This document shows, one piece after another, positions 23,917 to 36,489 of a DNA stretch of 64,000 nucleotides (its first letter is position 1; each line of letters begins with the position of its first letter). The translations under genes were made by a program, and so were the position numbers. The notes beneath the pieces are model-generated. The model had not been told where the DNA came from, did not search any database, and saw only the letters and a program-made list of their open reading frames with translations. The stretch is from Sciurus carolinensis (taxonomy: Eukaryota > Chordata > Mammalia > Rodentia > Sciuridae). The stretch covers positions 113,399,160 through 113,463,159 of the forward strand of contig NC_062219.1 in the NCBI RefSeq assembly GCF_902686445.1, written 5' to 3'.

Positions 23917-24664
23917 ACTCAGGAAGGCTTCGGAGCGTCTGGGTGGTGCTCTTGTTTCTTATTTCTCCTCTGGAGTCTGGGACCTTGGACTGGTCTTTTA
24001 GGGAATTTTGGATGAAAGAATCTGTAAGATAGGACAGAAAGTCCGCAGTCTGGGACTCCTAGTACATGCCAGACTCCTGTGCCACGTAGACCAAAGGGAC
24101 GTTAGACCATGAGCCAGGCCCACTGCTAACCAATGTGGGACAGTTACCTATTGGGAAATTCTTCCTAACATGGGGACAGATGGTGCCTCTCTGTAACTTC
24201 TGTCTGCTCGTCTCTGCTTTGCCAGATGGAACCACAAGACTGGCCTTCCAAAGACTCTTCCACATGCCTCTGTCTTTGGATTTGGGGATGGCTGTCATGC
24301 CCGTGTCTCTGCTGCTTGTTTTTTGTTTGTTTAAATAAATTCTTCCCACAGAATTTACCTTTTCTTCTCCTCCTCTCCACGTTGGAAAGGGCTTCCTTGA
24401 CTCCAGGGTCTGCCCTTGTACTTGCCCTCTCAACCCGTGCTGTCCTCAGTGGAGAGTCATTCATTCACTGTCCCGCTCCAGGGACTATGGAGAACTTCCT
24501 TTGAAACGAATAGTGTGCTGAACTCTGAAGATACAGCAGTGAGCAAGAAAGACAGGCTCTCTCTCTTTTCTAGAATAAAATAGATTGAATTATTGGAGAG
24601 AGTTTGAAATATGAGTTGAATTACTTTTGGTATATTCCTTCTTTAGCTTTCCAACATTTTTTTC

Positions 24665-24872
24665 CCTTTGTGGTACTGATTGAACCCAGGGGTGCTTTAC
24701 CACTGAGCTATAGCCCCAGTCCTTTTTTATTTTTTAATTTGGAGAAAGGGTCTCAGTAAGTTCCTGAGAGCCTTGCTAAACTGATGAGGCTGGCCTTGAA
24801 CTTGGAATTCTCCTGCCTCAGCCTCCCAAGTCACTGGGATTATAGACATGTGCCACCATCTCACCATTCTTT
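24665..24872 (-). mobile_element. Dimeric B1-dID SINE
   Basis: ID-like half (actgattgaacccagg, ctgagctatagccc) then B1 half (ggctggccttgaacttgg, ctgggattatagac), in reverse orientation. Confidence 0.9.
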
Positions 24873-24879
24873 TATGAAT

Positions 24880-25764
24880 CTAGAGTCATTTCGTTGGTCT
24901 GAAATAAACCTTTCCATGTTATCCTTTGGTGGGGGGCTATTGGTGGCAAACTCTCGGGATCTTTCGCTTTGGTTTTTATTTTTTGTGGGTTGGGCAATGT
25001 CTTTGTTTTGTTTTTGGTTTTGTGTGGTGGCTTTCCTGTATATCTGTCTACACCATTGAAACTCTTGTTCCACAGCCTCTGGCATAGAGTGTTGCTGCTG
25101 AGAAGTTGGCCATGAGTCCAAATGCTGTTCCTGGGGTCTGATACTTCTGTTTGGCTACACTAAAGAATATTGCTTTCTTTGGTGTTTTGCCATGTTCTAA
25201 TGTGTTTGCATGTAAATCTGTCTTTATTCTGCTTTGGTTTTCTAGGGATTCCTAGAGCTAAAGATCCCTGTCTTTCAACAGTTCTGGAAAATTCACCCTT
25301 CGTTTCTCTGAGTATTGCCTCTTCCTGCTCTTTGTCTCCCTTTGGAACCTTGGTTAGACTAACATTGGCCCTTTTACTGTTCTCCATGTCTTATAACCTC
25401 TGTATTATACTTTTCATCTCTTTGTCTCTCTGTGCTAAGCTCTGAATAATTGAATAATTTCTTAAAATCTGTCTTCTGGTTAGTTCATTTATTCTGGGTC
25501 TCGAATGCTGTTTAATCCATCCATCAAATTATTTTCTTTCTCTTCCTTTATTTGTCATTTCTAGAAGTTCTGATTTTATTTTCAAATCAGCTTAGTGATT
25601 TTCTTGGTCTTTCATTACTTGCATGTATTTGGAGACTTTTATTTCTTCAAAAGACTGAATTAGCCACTTGGAAATTTCATGATCTTATGGTGGTTCCAGG
25701 GTTTGAGGTCTGCTTCTGCAGCCTGTTGTTTCTGCTGGCTGGGTTCGCATTTTCTTTTTCTTTT
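24880..25764 (-). mobile_element. Probable ancient L1M 3' region
   Basis: T-rich sequence resembling the reversed 3' UTR of old L1 (gctgctgagaagttggcc, atttgtcatttctagaagttc). Very diverged; no frame and no exact ends. This is the least certain of the L1 calls. Confidence 0.45.
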
Positions 25765-25886
25765 TTTAAAAGATGTTGATAGATCTTTATTTTATTCATT
25801 TATTTATATGTGGTGCTGAGGCTCGAACCCAGTGCCTCGCACATGCTAGGCAAGCGGCTCCACCACTGAGCCACAACCCCAGCCCC
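25765..25886 (-). mobile_element. ID-type SINE, tailed lineage
   Basis: Reverse tail (gatagatctttattttatt) followed by the ID body (gtgctgaggctcgaaccc, cacatgctaggcaagcgg, ctgagccacaaccccagcc). Confidence 0.92.
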
Positions 25887-25889
25887 ATT

Positions 25890-27114
25890 TCTTGTTTCTG
25901 GTCACTGCTCATTCTTCTTGGATCTTAAATCTTTGGGAACTATTTGAGGTGTGATTTGAAGTTGGTTTTTCTAGAGAAGATGTACTTTAAGTACTGCTCT
26001 GCTGACTGTCAGGGGGAGGAGGGTAACCAACCAAAAATTGCTTTGAATTAATTATCTGCTTCAGGATTCTCTGGCCACACAAGTAACATAATTCAGACCC
26101 TGCAAAGCTGTGTGAAGTCCAGTTTATGGTTACAAATTTTCGGGAGATTATTTTCCTTGCTGTTGTCTCTGTGCTGTGGATTTTTTTCTCATTGAGAATG
26201 GAGCCATTTGGAATCTCAGCTGTATGGGTCTTCCTAGGCTTTGAAGCCTGTGCAGCTATCATTGGGAAACTTAGAATCTTCGGGATTCAACAGAAATCCT
26301 CAGAGCTGAAAGTCTTCTGGGTAAAGGCCTGCTTTGGTGCTAGCTTGCCTCCCAGGTGTCCTGCTTTTATTGTGACTGGGGTTTTTGTTTGTTTGTTTGG
26401 GTGTTGCCTTTGAAGAATCTTTTCATTTATACTAACTGTCCATGTGTGCATACAACCTTATATTTAGTTTTTTAGCTGATGCATTGGTTGTTTCAATTAA
26501 GAAAATGGAGTCATCCACCATATTGCCAGAAAGTTTATCTTATTTCTTGTCCACCATGGCCCAGTTGGTTCACACAGAAGAGTAAACCAAAGCTCAGAGA
26601 GGGTGCCACGGGCACAGCCACAGGCCTAGCAGGTGAAGAGCTGGGAAGGAGCGTTTCCCTGTCGTCCCACCTCTCTGAACCTCCCTCAGGTAGCTGTCGA
26701 CCATTTGCAGGGGGATCAGCTTTATGCTTGCAGAGAATATGAGTTTCTGCTAGGATGCATTAAATAGCTGCACAGCTTTGTAAAATTTGTTTATGAGTGT
26801 ATTGTTTATCTTCCTTGAGAGAGGAAATGGCTTCTGCATATTTTGTGGTTTTTTTCTCCAGCATAACCAGCAACTTTTCTGCTGCGTTCGACTCATGAAG
26901 GGCTCCTGGAACCGGAGCAAGGTCCCAGTCCTTTTCCTCCAGACCTCACCTCCTCCCCTGACTGTTCTCCCCTCCTCCCACTTTCTCTCCTTTCCTGTGC
27001 CTCATCCCTGCCCCACCCTGTCCTTTCTGCCTTTGGTTTTTCTGTTGCCCACTGGTGTGCCTTTCATGGGTGGGAAGCCTACCAAGCCCTCTAGTTGGGC
27101 ATTTGGACTTTGGG
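25890..27114. other. Intron-like sequence without a gene
   Basis: No exon or recognisable repeat is supported. Short frames lack domains. Confidence 0.5.
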
Positions 27115-27330
27115 GGACATGGAGAAATTGCTGAGATTGACCCCAGCTCCAGCACTTGCTAGCTTCACCTCTCCCAGCTTCAGTTTCTCCATCTGTCACC
27201 TGCAGGCAGTGGATGGAGTTATAAAAGAACTAAATGAGATGGTTGTAACAGGCGCTTGGACATCATTGGAAGCACTCTGTGGTCACATTACTAGGACTGA
27301 GAACAGAGAGCTCCAAAGCCAGGACTCTTG
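27115..27330 (+). mobile_element. MIR SINE
   Basis: Core text cagcttcagtttctccatct followed by gttataaaagaactaaatga and a diverged 3' end fits MIR. Ancient copy. Confidence 0.6.
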
Positions 27331-27448
27331 TTCAGTGACGCTTCTACGTGGATAGAGCTGGATTACAAAATGGATGTAAATGGAGACGGGCATCAGGGGC
27401 ACATGTGGGGCTCCCAGCTGCGCTGTTATATTCCTTGAACTGAAGAGG

Positions 27449-27569
27449 CAGGTACGGCAGTACAGATGGGTAGTCCCAGCTACTCAGGAGGCTGATGCAG
27501 GAGGATCACTTGAGTCCAGGAGTTTTTGGTCAGCCTGAACACAGAGCAAGACCTGCCTCAAAAACAAAC
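27449..27569 (+). mobile_element. 7SL-derived B1-like monomer
   Basis: Contains tagtcccagctactcagg, gaggatcacttgagtcca and gcaagacctgcctcaaaa, the order of a 7SL-derived monomer. It abuts a separate ID element rather than the degenerate ID half of a standard dimer. Confidence 0.8.
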
Positions 27570-27712
27570 AAAAGGGCTGGGGTTGTGGCTCAGTGGTAGG
27601 GCACTTACCTGGCACATATGAGGCACTGCGTTCGATTCTCAGCACCACATAAAGATAATAAATAAATTAAATCAAGGCATTGTGTCCATTTACAACTAAA
27701 AAAAAAAATTTA
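27570..27712 (+). mobile_element. ID-type SINE, tailed lineage
   Basis: Complete ID body (ggggttgtggctcagtggta, gcgttcgattc) with the caccacataaagataataa / tgtccatttacaact tail. Directly follows the B1-like monomer. Confidence 0.9.
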
Positions 27713-27964
27713 AATATAAATAAATAAAATGAAATAACCTGAGGGAAGAGAGAACATAGGTCTGGCCACTATTTGCAGAGGATCTAAATCATAGGTTCTG
27801 GAGATGAGACTGAGACCCCCATAGTCCAGTAGGACTATGATGAGTCTGGAGCCAGGAGATGCCACTCACTGTTAAGGTTTCCCTTGTGAAGCCCCCAGGT
27901 CAGGGTACAGCAGTGACAGGGTGGGGAGAGAAGATCTTCAACATCCATTTACTTTCATTCTTCC

Positions 27965-27965
27965 T

Positions 27966-28033
<68 letters not shown>
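27965..28033 (+). repeat. (CTTT)n microsatellite
   Basis: About 17 perfect ctttc units. It lies at the tail side of the reverse-oriented SINE at 28055-28252, so it probably grew from that element's A-rich tail. Confidence 0.97.
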
Positions 28034-28054
28034 ATTTAATTTAATTTATTTATT

Positions 28055-28252
28055 TATTTGGTCCTGGGATTGAACCCAGGGGCATTTTACCACTGAACTA
28101 CATCCTCGATCTTTTTTTATTTTTTATTTTGAGACGATCTCACTAAGTTGCTGAGTATTTAGCTAAATTGCTGAGGCTGGCCTTGAACTTGGGATTCTCC
28201 TGCCTCAGCCTCCTGCGTTTCTGGGATTACAAGTGTGCTTCACCACACCCAG
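28055..28252 (-). mobile_element. Dimeric B1-dID SINE
   Basis: ID-like half (gggattgaacccagggg) then B1 half (ggctggccttgaacttgg, gcctcagcctcc) in reverse orientation, with the (CTTT)n tract as its tail remnant. Confidence 0.92.
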
Positions 28253-28259
28253 CTCATTT

Positions 28260-31200
28260 ATCTCCATTCTTATAGTTGACATGAGACTTTTTACTTCACC
28301 TTCTAGTAAGTGGCTTTATATTACTCCCAGATTTGTATCAAATCACTTCCTGATTTGATATCTATCAGGCAACAACTCTTATCTCAGCACCTTCTATTCA
28401 TAGTGACTCTTGGTTCTGTACTGTGGGCAAATAGTATTAAAAATGTGTAAAGTAGCTATGAACCTGTAAGTCCTTTAAAAATTAGTCTATTAATAAAACA
28501 AACTTCATAACCAAAAAGGACATAAATGATAAAACATCTTCATAAGACTGTCAGGCATTCAGAGTGGATTTCCAAGGAGGGGAAGCTGTACATTGTGTGG
28601 TCAGGAAGGCTTTCTGGAGGAGCTGGAGGAAGAATTTTCCTGGCTCCAAGGGGCAGCCAGGGGGAGGTGACTGGAGCAGGGGCCTCGTGCATCCTGGGTA
28701 TTGCAGAGATTTAGAGATGGGTGTTCTCATAAGGCAGTGAGACCCAGCAAGGTGCTTCCAGCCCCTCAGATGACCTTCACTGCCTTCCTTAAAGAACCAT
28801 TTCCCATAGCATAAGGAAAGCTCTAGAAGTCCTGCAGTTAATATTTGTGTCACCAGGCTCCTGGCTGAAAGACACACTGCTCTTGAATGGATTTGTGTGT
28901 AGGGCTTCTATCTAAGGCTTCAGTGCATCAGGGCCACCAACACATCTTTGTAAAACAGGGATTGGCACCTTCCCCTGAAAGTTCAATCTGTGAGTGCCAA
29001 AAATTATTTGGAGCCAACCACTTGTCTTCTTTCTTCAAGTGTGGCTTAGATAAGTTTAGAAGGGCAAAGGTTGCTAGGGAGCCTGAGTCCAGTGGAGGTG
29101 GTTTGAGTCAAGAAGGGGCTTCTAGCTTTCCCCGGTTCCAAGATGATGTCTTGATATTCCCCATCAGACCAAGTGGCCAGGCCTGTCTGCTTGGGGTTAA
29201 ATGCCCAACCCCACCAGTAAACCTCAGACTCTATTAACAGCCTCTCTCTCGATGATTCATGCTTCCTGCCCCTCCTTCATTCTAGTTACTCAGAGCTGTG
29301 AGCCAGGATTGATTGCTTACAACATCCAACTGGCCTTGCCCACGGGGAGCTTAACTGGTAGGTTAAATATTCCTCATTGGGTGACTCCCCCGGGCACGTT
29401 CTCGTGGCTGACGGTGCAGTAAGGGGTTGCCTTACAGGCAGATGTCGAAAGCATATCTAGAATCAGGGAATTAGGACATATCACATCTGGGCTTTCTGAG
29501 GAGTTGGGGGTGCTGGAGTTATTGTGACAGCAGGTACCCTGGGCCTGTGACAGAGCTCCTGTGCTTTCAGAGTCGCATCAAAGCTGTTGGAAATATATTC
29601 TAAACTGAGTCATTTAGTGCTGCTTTGGAGATTGACCATCAATCCTTTTCAGTGATGTGCAGTCTCCCTTCTAATAATATTTTAATCCTTTTTTATACTG
29701 GTCACATGCATTATTCTATATTTTTAATTGCAGCATTATAGCTAGAGCCTAAGTCTGCTCTGTACCCTCCCCCACTCTCTCCTTCCCTCTTCCAAAAAGA
29801 TGGGAACAGACTGAAGTCCAGAGGTCCTGACTCCCAGCATCTTTCCCCCATAGACTGGATCTTGAGGGATCACTAAGATATCTGTGGTGGGAAGTGCTAC
29901 TGTCTCAGTATCATGGTGTGCTCAGGATTGTTGGGTGTCCTGAGATAGGCTGTGGGGAGGCTCATCCCACTGAGCCTTAGCTGGTCAGAGGCTGGGGGAC
30001 ATTAGAGCTCACTGGGTCCCTTTACCTCCTTATTCTGCAGAAGTGGAGTCCAGGGTACAGGGAGGGGAAGTCATTTGCCCAAGAAGGTCACAGAGTTGGT
30101 CCCCTTTTCTGTTTGGTCCGGGTTATCTTTCTATGGGGTTTGCATTTCCTGAATACACAGCAACTGGGTGGGGGGTGGGGAGGAGGACAGGGGAAGTGGG
30201 CTTAAAAGAACTTGTCTGAGAATGTTTAAATTTCCTGTGACAGGGAGATAATCTGTGAGCATGTAATCAAGAGGAGAGGGGGAGATTTGGTTTGGTTCCA
30301 GAAGCCCGAGAGTGGAGGAGGAAGAGGGGCCACATGAGTGCTATGGAAAGAAAGCTGGGACATTTTTATCAGTGAAATGGGAACAAATAAGAGTTTGTGT
30401 CTTTGCATCTCCAGAATACCTTCTTGTCTGTGTTCTTAGAAAGCACTCACTCATGCATGTGAAGGCTTGGGATTCATCCTAGAAGCAATGGTTTGTGGCC
30501 CTTAGAGGCCCTTGGGCCTGAGACCTGGTAGGGGCCCTCAGTTCTCATCTCCCTGGGTTGGCTTCTGTCAGCACATGCAACCTCAGATCTCTTCCTCCCT
30601 GGGGCTCCCATAGCTCAGCCTGAAATGCACAAGCAGCTTCCTGCTGGAACCACTCATATGGAAATAATAGATTTGAGGATACCCCCCAACTGGTCAGGAT
30701 AGGGCTGGCCTCATATTTTCTTTTCTAACGTCTGGGAGGCTGGCGAGAGCTCTAGGGGAAGGCCCCATTTGCCCGTCAGATCAGGTGTACTCATGGGCCA
30801 CTGAGGCCACTTCAGTCCTGCCTCCCTGGGACGGCCCTGCCAGACTGTGTATTCCAAGGTCCTCAAAGAGCCTGTCATTGGAGGACATTTACAACCAATC
30901 CTCAGGAAATGGTGACTGTGTTGCCAGTTTCCTGGCATCTGAAAGCTGGGGCTCTTGAAATAGGACGCAGGTAGAATATTACCTTCTCTGGTATCATGGA
31001 GGGTCTTCCATGACTCCAGAGTGACTCCTTAGTTTTAAAGATGTCAAAACTCAGGCTCAAAGGACTTTAATTTTCATTAATGATAACCACGGGTATTGTT
31101 ATGCTTTTAATAGCCACTAAATGACTTCTCTTTTCCTCTCCTGGGGATGTGAGCTGCTTGACAGCTGCACCCTAGAGAGCAGAGCACCACCTCATTACCA

Positions 31201-33658
31201 GTAGCTACAAGTTGGAGAACTCAGCCTGACCTGTGGCCACACTCGGATTCGCTCTCGTGTCCCCCCTGAATTGCACTGACCCATGTAGACCCATAGGCCC
31301 CAGGGAGCTTCTTGCAAAAATGAGCAAGTCACATGGACACATGCTTTCTTCTGGTTACTGCTCTGTTTAGTGAATGTAATTGAGCCTTTCCATCATGTCT
31401 CTGAATCTTTATTCTGGATCAAAATAAAAGTACCCTAATGCACTGGTCCTTCCAGATGGTGCTGGGCTAAGCCAGGTCATTGATCCCTGTACCAGAGCAC
31501 CTCAGGCTCCCGAGTTTCTCTCTTTCTTCCTATGTCCACTTCTGGTGTTTTCTGCCCCAGCACCATTCTGCTAATTGAAACAGAGAGAGGGGGAAGGTTA
31601 CCCAGGAAACAAATAAACCAAAGCCATCACAACTGAGCCATTGGGCTTGATCTTAACTATACTCACATTAAAACCAAACAACCAAAACCCCACCCAGGCT
31701 GCATGACTGTACCTCCCCCCTGGGTGCCATTGGTGTCTCATACCTTCTCTTGTTTAATCTTCATAAGAATCAGGAACAGTAGGTATTGATAGTCCTCTTT
31801 TACAGATGTCACAACCAAGGTGGGATGGTTCTGCCGGGGTTACTCACCTTTCTGGTGTAAGATTGGGATTTGAACCCTGGCTTCTAGCTCCAGAAGCAGT
31901 GCTCTTGAGGCTTGCCATGTGAGCCATTGATTTCTCCTCAGAATGTTCTGGATGAGTAAAAAAATATCCATATAACTGGAGTTTGGCCCCTTAAGCCTAG
32001 AATTTTTTTTTTGGAGGGGGTGCATTATTTTCCTACTTCCCACTTCAAGTTCTCGTCTAAATGCCTAAATACTGGAGTGTTGAAGGTTACTAGGAGCTGG
32101 TAGCTACATTCCTGGGGCATGTCTGTACTGTGGTATAGACCAGCTCTTGTTGGCCCTTCAGAAGTCAAAGATAAAAGCTGGAAGGATCCAGCAAGGGGGA
32201 AGTAGCCTCGTACTAACCAGAACCACAGCAAGCAATTAAGGGAAGCTGCAGAATATCAGAGGAAGCCTCATCCTTCAACATCCTTCAACCAGGGTCCTAG
32301 CCCTTTGTCACCAATGGTGTGACCATACAAAGGTCATCCCTCAAGTGTTAATTTCCTCATCTCTGAAACAGAGAAAACACTTCTGACCTTGCAAGTTTGT
32401 TGTAAAATAGTATGTGTCCATGTGTTCTGTACTGTGCTTTCTAGAATGTTTCTGTTAGCCACATGGGCATGCACACTTCTCACAAATGCCTCTGTGTTGC
32501 CTCCTGGGGTCAGAGGATTTGTGACTAAGACCTAGGGAGACTGGTCTTCCCTGAGCTCCACTGTCAAGCAAACCCTGTGGTCCCCAGAACTGACCTCTGT
32601 GCATCTCTGCATCTGAGCACTGGGCTTCACCTCCCGGGGCTGTTAACAGGGCAGATTCCTGAGCTTTTTACTTTTCTGTCCAAAAAAAAAAAAAAAAAAA
32701 AGAAAGCAAGAAAGCAAGAAAGCAAAGAAAAAGAAAAATTATTTTTCTTTAACTTGTGGCTTTTTTCTCCATCCCCTTCCCTATGAGTGGGATTGCCACT
32801 TAACTTTTTTTAATTAAAAATAAAAATGATGTTCTGGGTGATGAAACATAATATTTTGACATGTTGAACTGACAGTTGATGGGTGTGTTGTCAATACACC
32901 ATCACCACAAATCCTCCTCCCAGGGTTGACAGGGAGGATGTGTGTGTGTGTGCATGTGTGCGCACACACCTACTTGGATGATTTAGGGTGATTGGGGAAG
33001 GGTTCATTGACCCTTATCAGAGGCGGTTCTTGTGGAAGATGAGCTATGGAAGAGGGTCGACCCCTCAGAGCGGGAGTGGGAAGCTGGCTTCATTGAGAAT
33101 TGAAGTGATCTGCTGTTGACTGTGGAAGCAAAAGCTCTCCCCATCCCCTGTCCCTCCCTTCTTCCATGTGAGTTTAGCACCCCATGTGTACAGGTATAAT
33201 GCCAACCCCTAAAAACAGAGTCGAACGAGGCAGTCCTTAGATGAGATGCCAGTCTGAAGGGCAAGGCAGACAAAACACTTGGGAAGGATGTGCTAGGTGG
33301 TACATCGATGTGCCAACCCATTCTGCTGAATCGGGCATTTTTCCCGCCTTCTTTTATCACCTGTTGTCAGGGGCCTTGCAGACCTTTCTGGACCTTGGCA
33401 CCCTCTGTGTAGCAGCCTCAGGACAGCCCCTGTTGTAGGTCTCCAGTGAGACCAAGTGTTCCCAGTGCTTCACTCTTCCTCCAGGCGAACCTGACACCTG
33501 GATGTCACCTCTGCACCCTACCCCATCAGCAAGTCCCACCAGGCTCCCTGCAGAATATCCCTCCATCATCTCCCTCATCTGAGCTCCCTGGTGAAACCAT
33601 AGCAAAACCAAGTCTCCCTTCCTTCACTCACTGGCCTAATTCCACATAATTTCTGCAC
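28260..33658. other. Long unique intron-like stretch
   Basis: About 5.4 kb with almost no young SINEs, unlike its neighbours. I see MIR-like text near 32340-32410, an A-rich tract at 32682-32742 and a short TG tract at 32939-32970. No frame has the marks of a coding exon. The low young-repeat density could reflect functional constraint or chance. Confidence 0.5.
32682..32742 (+). repeat. Poly-A followed by (AAAGCAAG)n-like tract
   Basis: About 19 A, then repeats of aagaaagc. No SINE body is visible upstream, so its origin is unclear. Confidence 0.8.
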
Positions 33659-34014
33659 CCAGGGATGACAACCTACAGTCCCTGGCCAAATCCAGCTACT
33701 ACCTGATTTTGCATAACCCAAGAGGTATAAACTATTTTCACAGATGAGCGTTTGATGATGGGGAAACACTTGGACCGGTAATCCTTCCCCCCAAAATTCT
33801 GATTTCCCATTAGTAAATCTGTATTACAAAAAAAATACTTGACTATTATTACTACATTTTGAGGTTCCTCCAAGAATTTGTAGAAATTTATTTTTTCTCT
33901 TATTATGTAAGTATTTATGTAAGAGCCTCTATTTCACCTCTTAAGTTCAAAGCCTGCAACATATACTATCTGGCCCTTTCCAAAAAAAAAAAAAATGTTG
34001 CTGAGCTTTGGACT
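33659..34014 (-). mobile_element. hAT-type non-autonomous DNA transposon relic
   Basis: Begins cagggatgacaacctac, carries ctggccaaatccagctac, and ends atactatctggccctttcc plus aatgttgctgagctttgg. It matches, in reverse, the family seen at 9945-10290. No transposase frame. Confidence 0.65.
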
Positions 34015-34079
34015 AGACAGTAAGAAGAGTGAGCTTTGCAAATAGAAATCTAATCAATCACCCAGGCTTGTTCACAGAC

Positions 34080-34400
34080 TCCAATCCAAGGTACTTAGTG
34101 GCTCCCAGGGCTCTTAGGATAAAGATAAGGCTCCTTACCTTCAAACACCTTCAGTGGTCTGGCACCTGCCTTCCCAGTTTCCCACTGTGTTCTTCGTTCC
34201 CCCAGTCCAGCCACTCTGGCCTTCTTTCTGTTCCTACCACGTGCCCGCCTTCCGCAGGGCTTGGCCCACATTGTCCTTTACTCTACTTGGAATATACTTT
34301 TCCACACCCTGCTTCCCCTGTGTCTGTCTTTCTCATCTTTTGATCAAGCATCCCAGTGATTTCCTGAGAGAATCCTTCCCTGACCTTTTTTCTGGGAACA
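34080..34400 (-). mobile_element. L2 LINE fragment
   Basis: Text such as caccttcagtggtctggcac and tccagccactctggccttct reads like reversed L2 sequence found widely in mammals. Diverged; ends approximate. Confidence 0.55.
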
Positions 34401-35936
34401 TGACCCTTTATTATAGCCACTAGCACATTCTAAAATTGCACTAGCCCACAAGTGAGATACCCACCCCGGGCTTCAGGCTCCGCCAAAGCTGACTCCCTGT
34501 CTTCCCCATATCCACTGTGCTTGGTGCATAGTGGACACTCGAGAAATCAAAAGCCACAATCAGACCTGTAGACTGAGAAGGTAGAGGATGACAGAAAGAG
34601 ATCACAGACAGAGGGACCAGCATTCTGGAAATGTGATTTTAGCTCCATAGGGCAGGTGCTCAGTATGTCTCTGGGGGATGGGAAGGGAAAATTATTGGGG
34701 AGACAGATGAAGCCAAATGATAAGGAGCCTCCTGTGCTGGCTGTTTGAACACTGGCCTGTTGGCAGAGGGAGGCCTGGAGGTTTTCAGCAGATGGTGGTG
34801 TGGGCAGGACCGCTGGATAGAATGTGAACTAGAGGGCATGAAGCTGGAGGAGGTAAGGCCAGCTGTGTCACAGATGAGGTGAGAACCCCTGAGCCCAGGA
34901 AATGAGAGAAGATGGCCTGGGAAATGGCAGAGGGGACATTGGCAGGAACTGAGTGGGGGTGGGCTTGTGGGGCCCAGTGTCTGACGCAGGCTCCTGGGAA
35001 AAGGGTCATTGCAGATGGGTGAAGAGAAGAGCGTTTGAGTAAGAATAGAGGGGTGAACACTTGGGGTACAGGAAAGGGTCAAGGCCTGTCAGCCCCCACT
35101 GTCCCTGTGAAGCAGCAATTGGGGTTATCTGCTGAGACATTGGCCTTTTGGTTTCAGGTCACTTTGACCTTTTACCCCTTTTGTGAGCAGAGTGTTCTGC
35201 ATCTTCCATGAATGGTGGGCTGATTCATCTCCATCAGGAGCAGCTGGGGGCATTGATATCCCAGATTCCTAAGGGAGATCTTACTGACCTGCCTTTTCCT
35301 AAAATGCAAAGACTAAATGTCAGCCTTGTCAGAAATCCCACTTTAAAAGTCTTTGCAGAAAGAGATCTATTCATTTCAGAAAATGTTTGCCAAGGGCCAC
35401 CCAGCTCTGCCCTGAGCACCACAGGACCCCAGCTGCCCCCAAGGAGCCTGCACCTGACCTGGAGACACATCCCTGGCATTCGGCTTGCATGAACAGGGCC
35501 AGGATGTGCAGTTCAGTGACATCTAGCATTGTAGCATGTTACGTTGGCAGGACACATGGACACAGGTGAAGCTACCTTTCATCAACCTCTCCGTATCTGA
35601 GCAGCAACCCACCTTTCCACAGCTCTCTAGTCCCCCACAAATAGAGCACCCATCCCCCACAGCACCTGCTCTGCAGATGCTGGATGAGCACTGACTGTGT
35701 TGGTCCCCAAACCTACTTATGCCAGTGTACTTGTTATTATTATGATGTAAATTAATTAAATGTGATATAAACTGATGACCTATGAATGCAAAAAAAGAGA
35801 GAAATGCTGTTTCTATGAAAGTAAATGTCACCTGGTTCAACCTTATTCAACTGGGAATGAGCATCGGACAACTTAGATTTTACTGCTGAATGTTTAGAAA
35901 GAAGTTATTAAAAGCAAGCCACCAAAGAGAATCACT
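34401..35936. other. Intron-like sequence without a gene
   Basis: The minus-strand frame at 34660-35082 has no domain and no exon signals. No repeat is recognised with confidence. Confidence 0.5.
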
Positions 35937-36150
35937 AGCTGGGCGCAGTGGCGCTTGCCTGTAATCCCAGCAACTCAGGAGGCTGAGGTAGGAGGATCAC
36001 AAGTTCAAAGGCAGCCTCAACAACTTAGCCCCTAAGCAACTTAGCGAGACCCTGTCTCTAAATAAAATATAAAAAAGGCTCAGTGATTAAGCAACCCTGG
36101 GTTCAATTTGCAGTAGCCCCCCCACTCAAAAAAATAATTAAATAAAACAA
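35937..36150 (+). mobile_element. Dimeric B1-dID SINE
   Basis: B1 half (gctgggcgcagtggcgcttg, ctgtaatcccagcaactc) retains several CpGs, suggesting moderate age. The ID half (ggctcagtgattaagcaacc) is truncated, followed by an A/T-rich tail. Confidence 0.92.
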
Positions 36151-36489
36151 GAGAGAATTGTTGTCACATTAGGTGTGAGCAAGACAACTATTCAAGACTG
36201 GTGTTAGGGAGAGAACTGTAAGCATGTCAGAGGATTCTGCCACACAGTTCTTCACACTAGTGTCCTCAACCTCTGACTCCTTTTTAAAGAAATCAAGCTG
36301 AAAAATGGTAGATTATATATCCTGGGTGGTTGATGCTTAAGTACAGATGCAGAACTCTATTCAGCAAAATCTGTGAGTAAAGAAAGGCCTGGGCCCCACC
36401 TCAAAAGTTTCATAAATTATTTGTGTTTTAAGTTAAATTTGTAAAGCATGGAAGTGCTGCTTTACATGTGCTTTACATGCTTTTAATGT

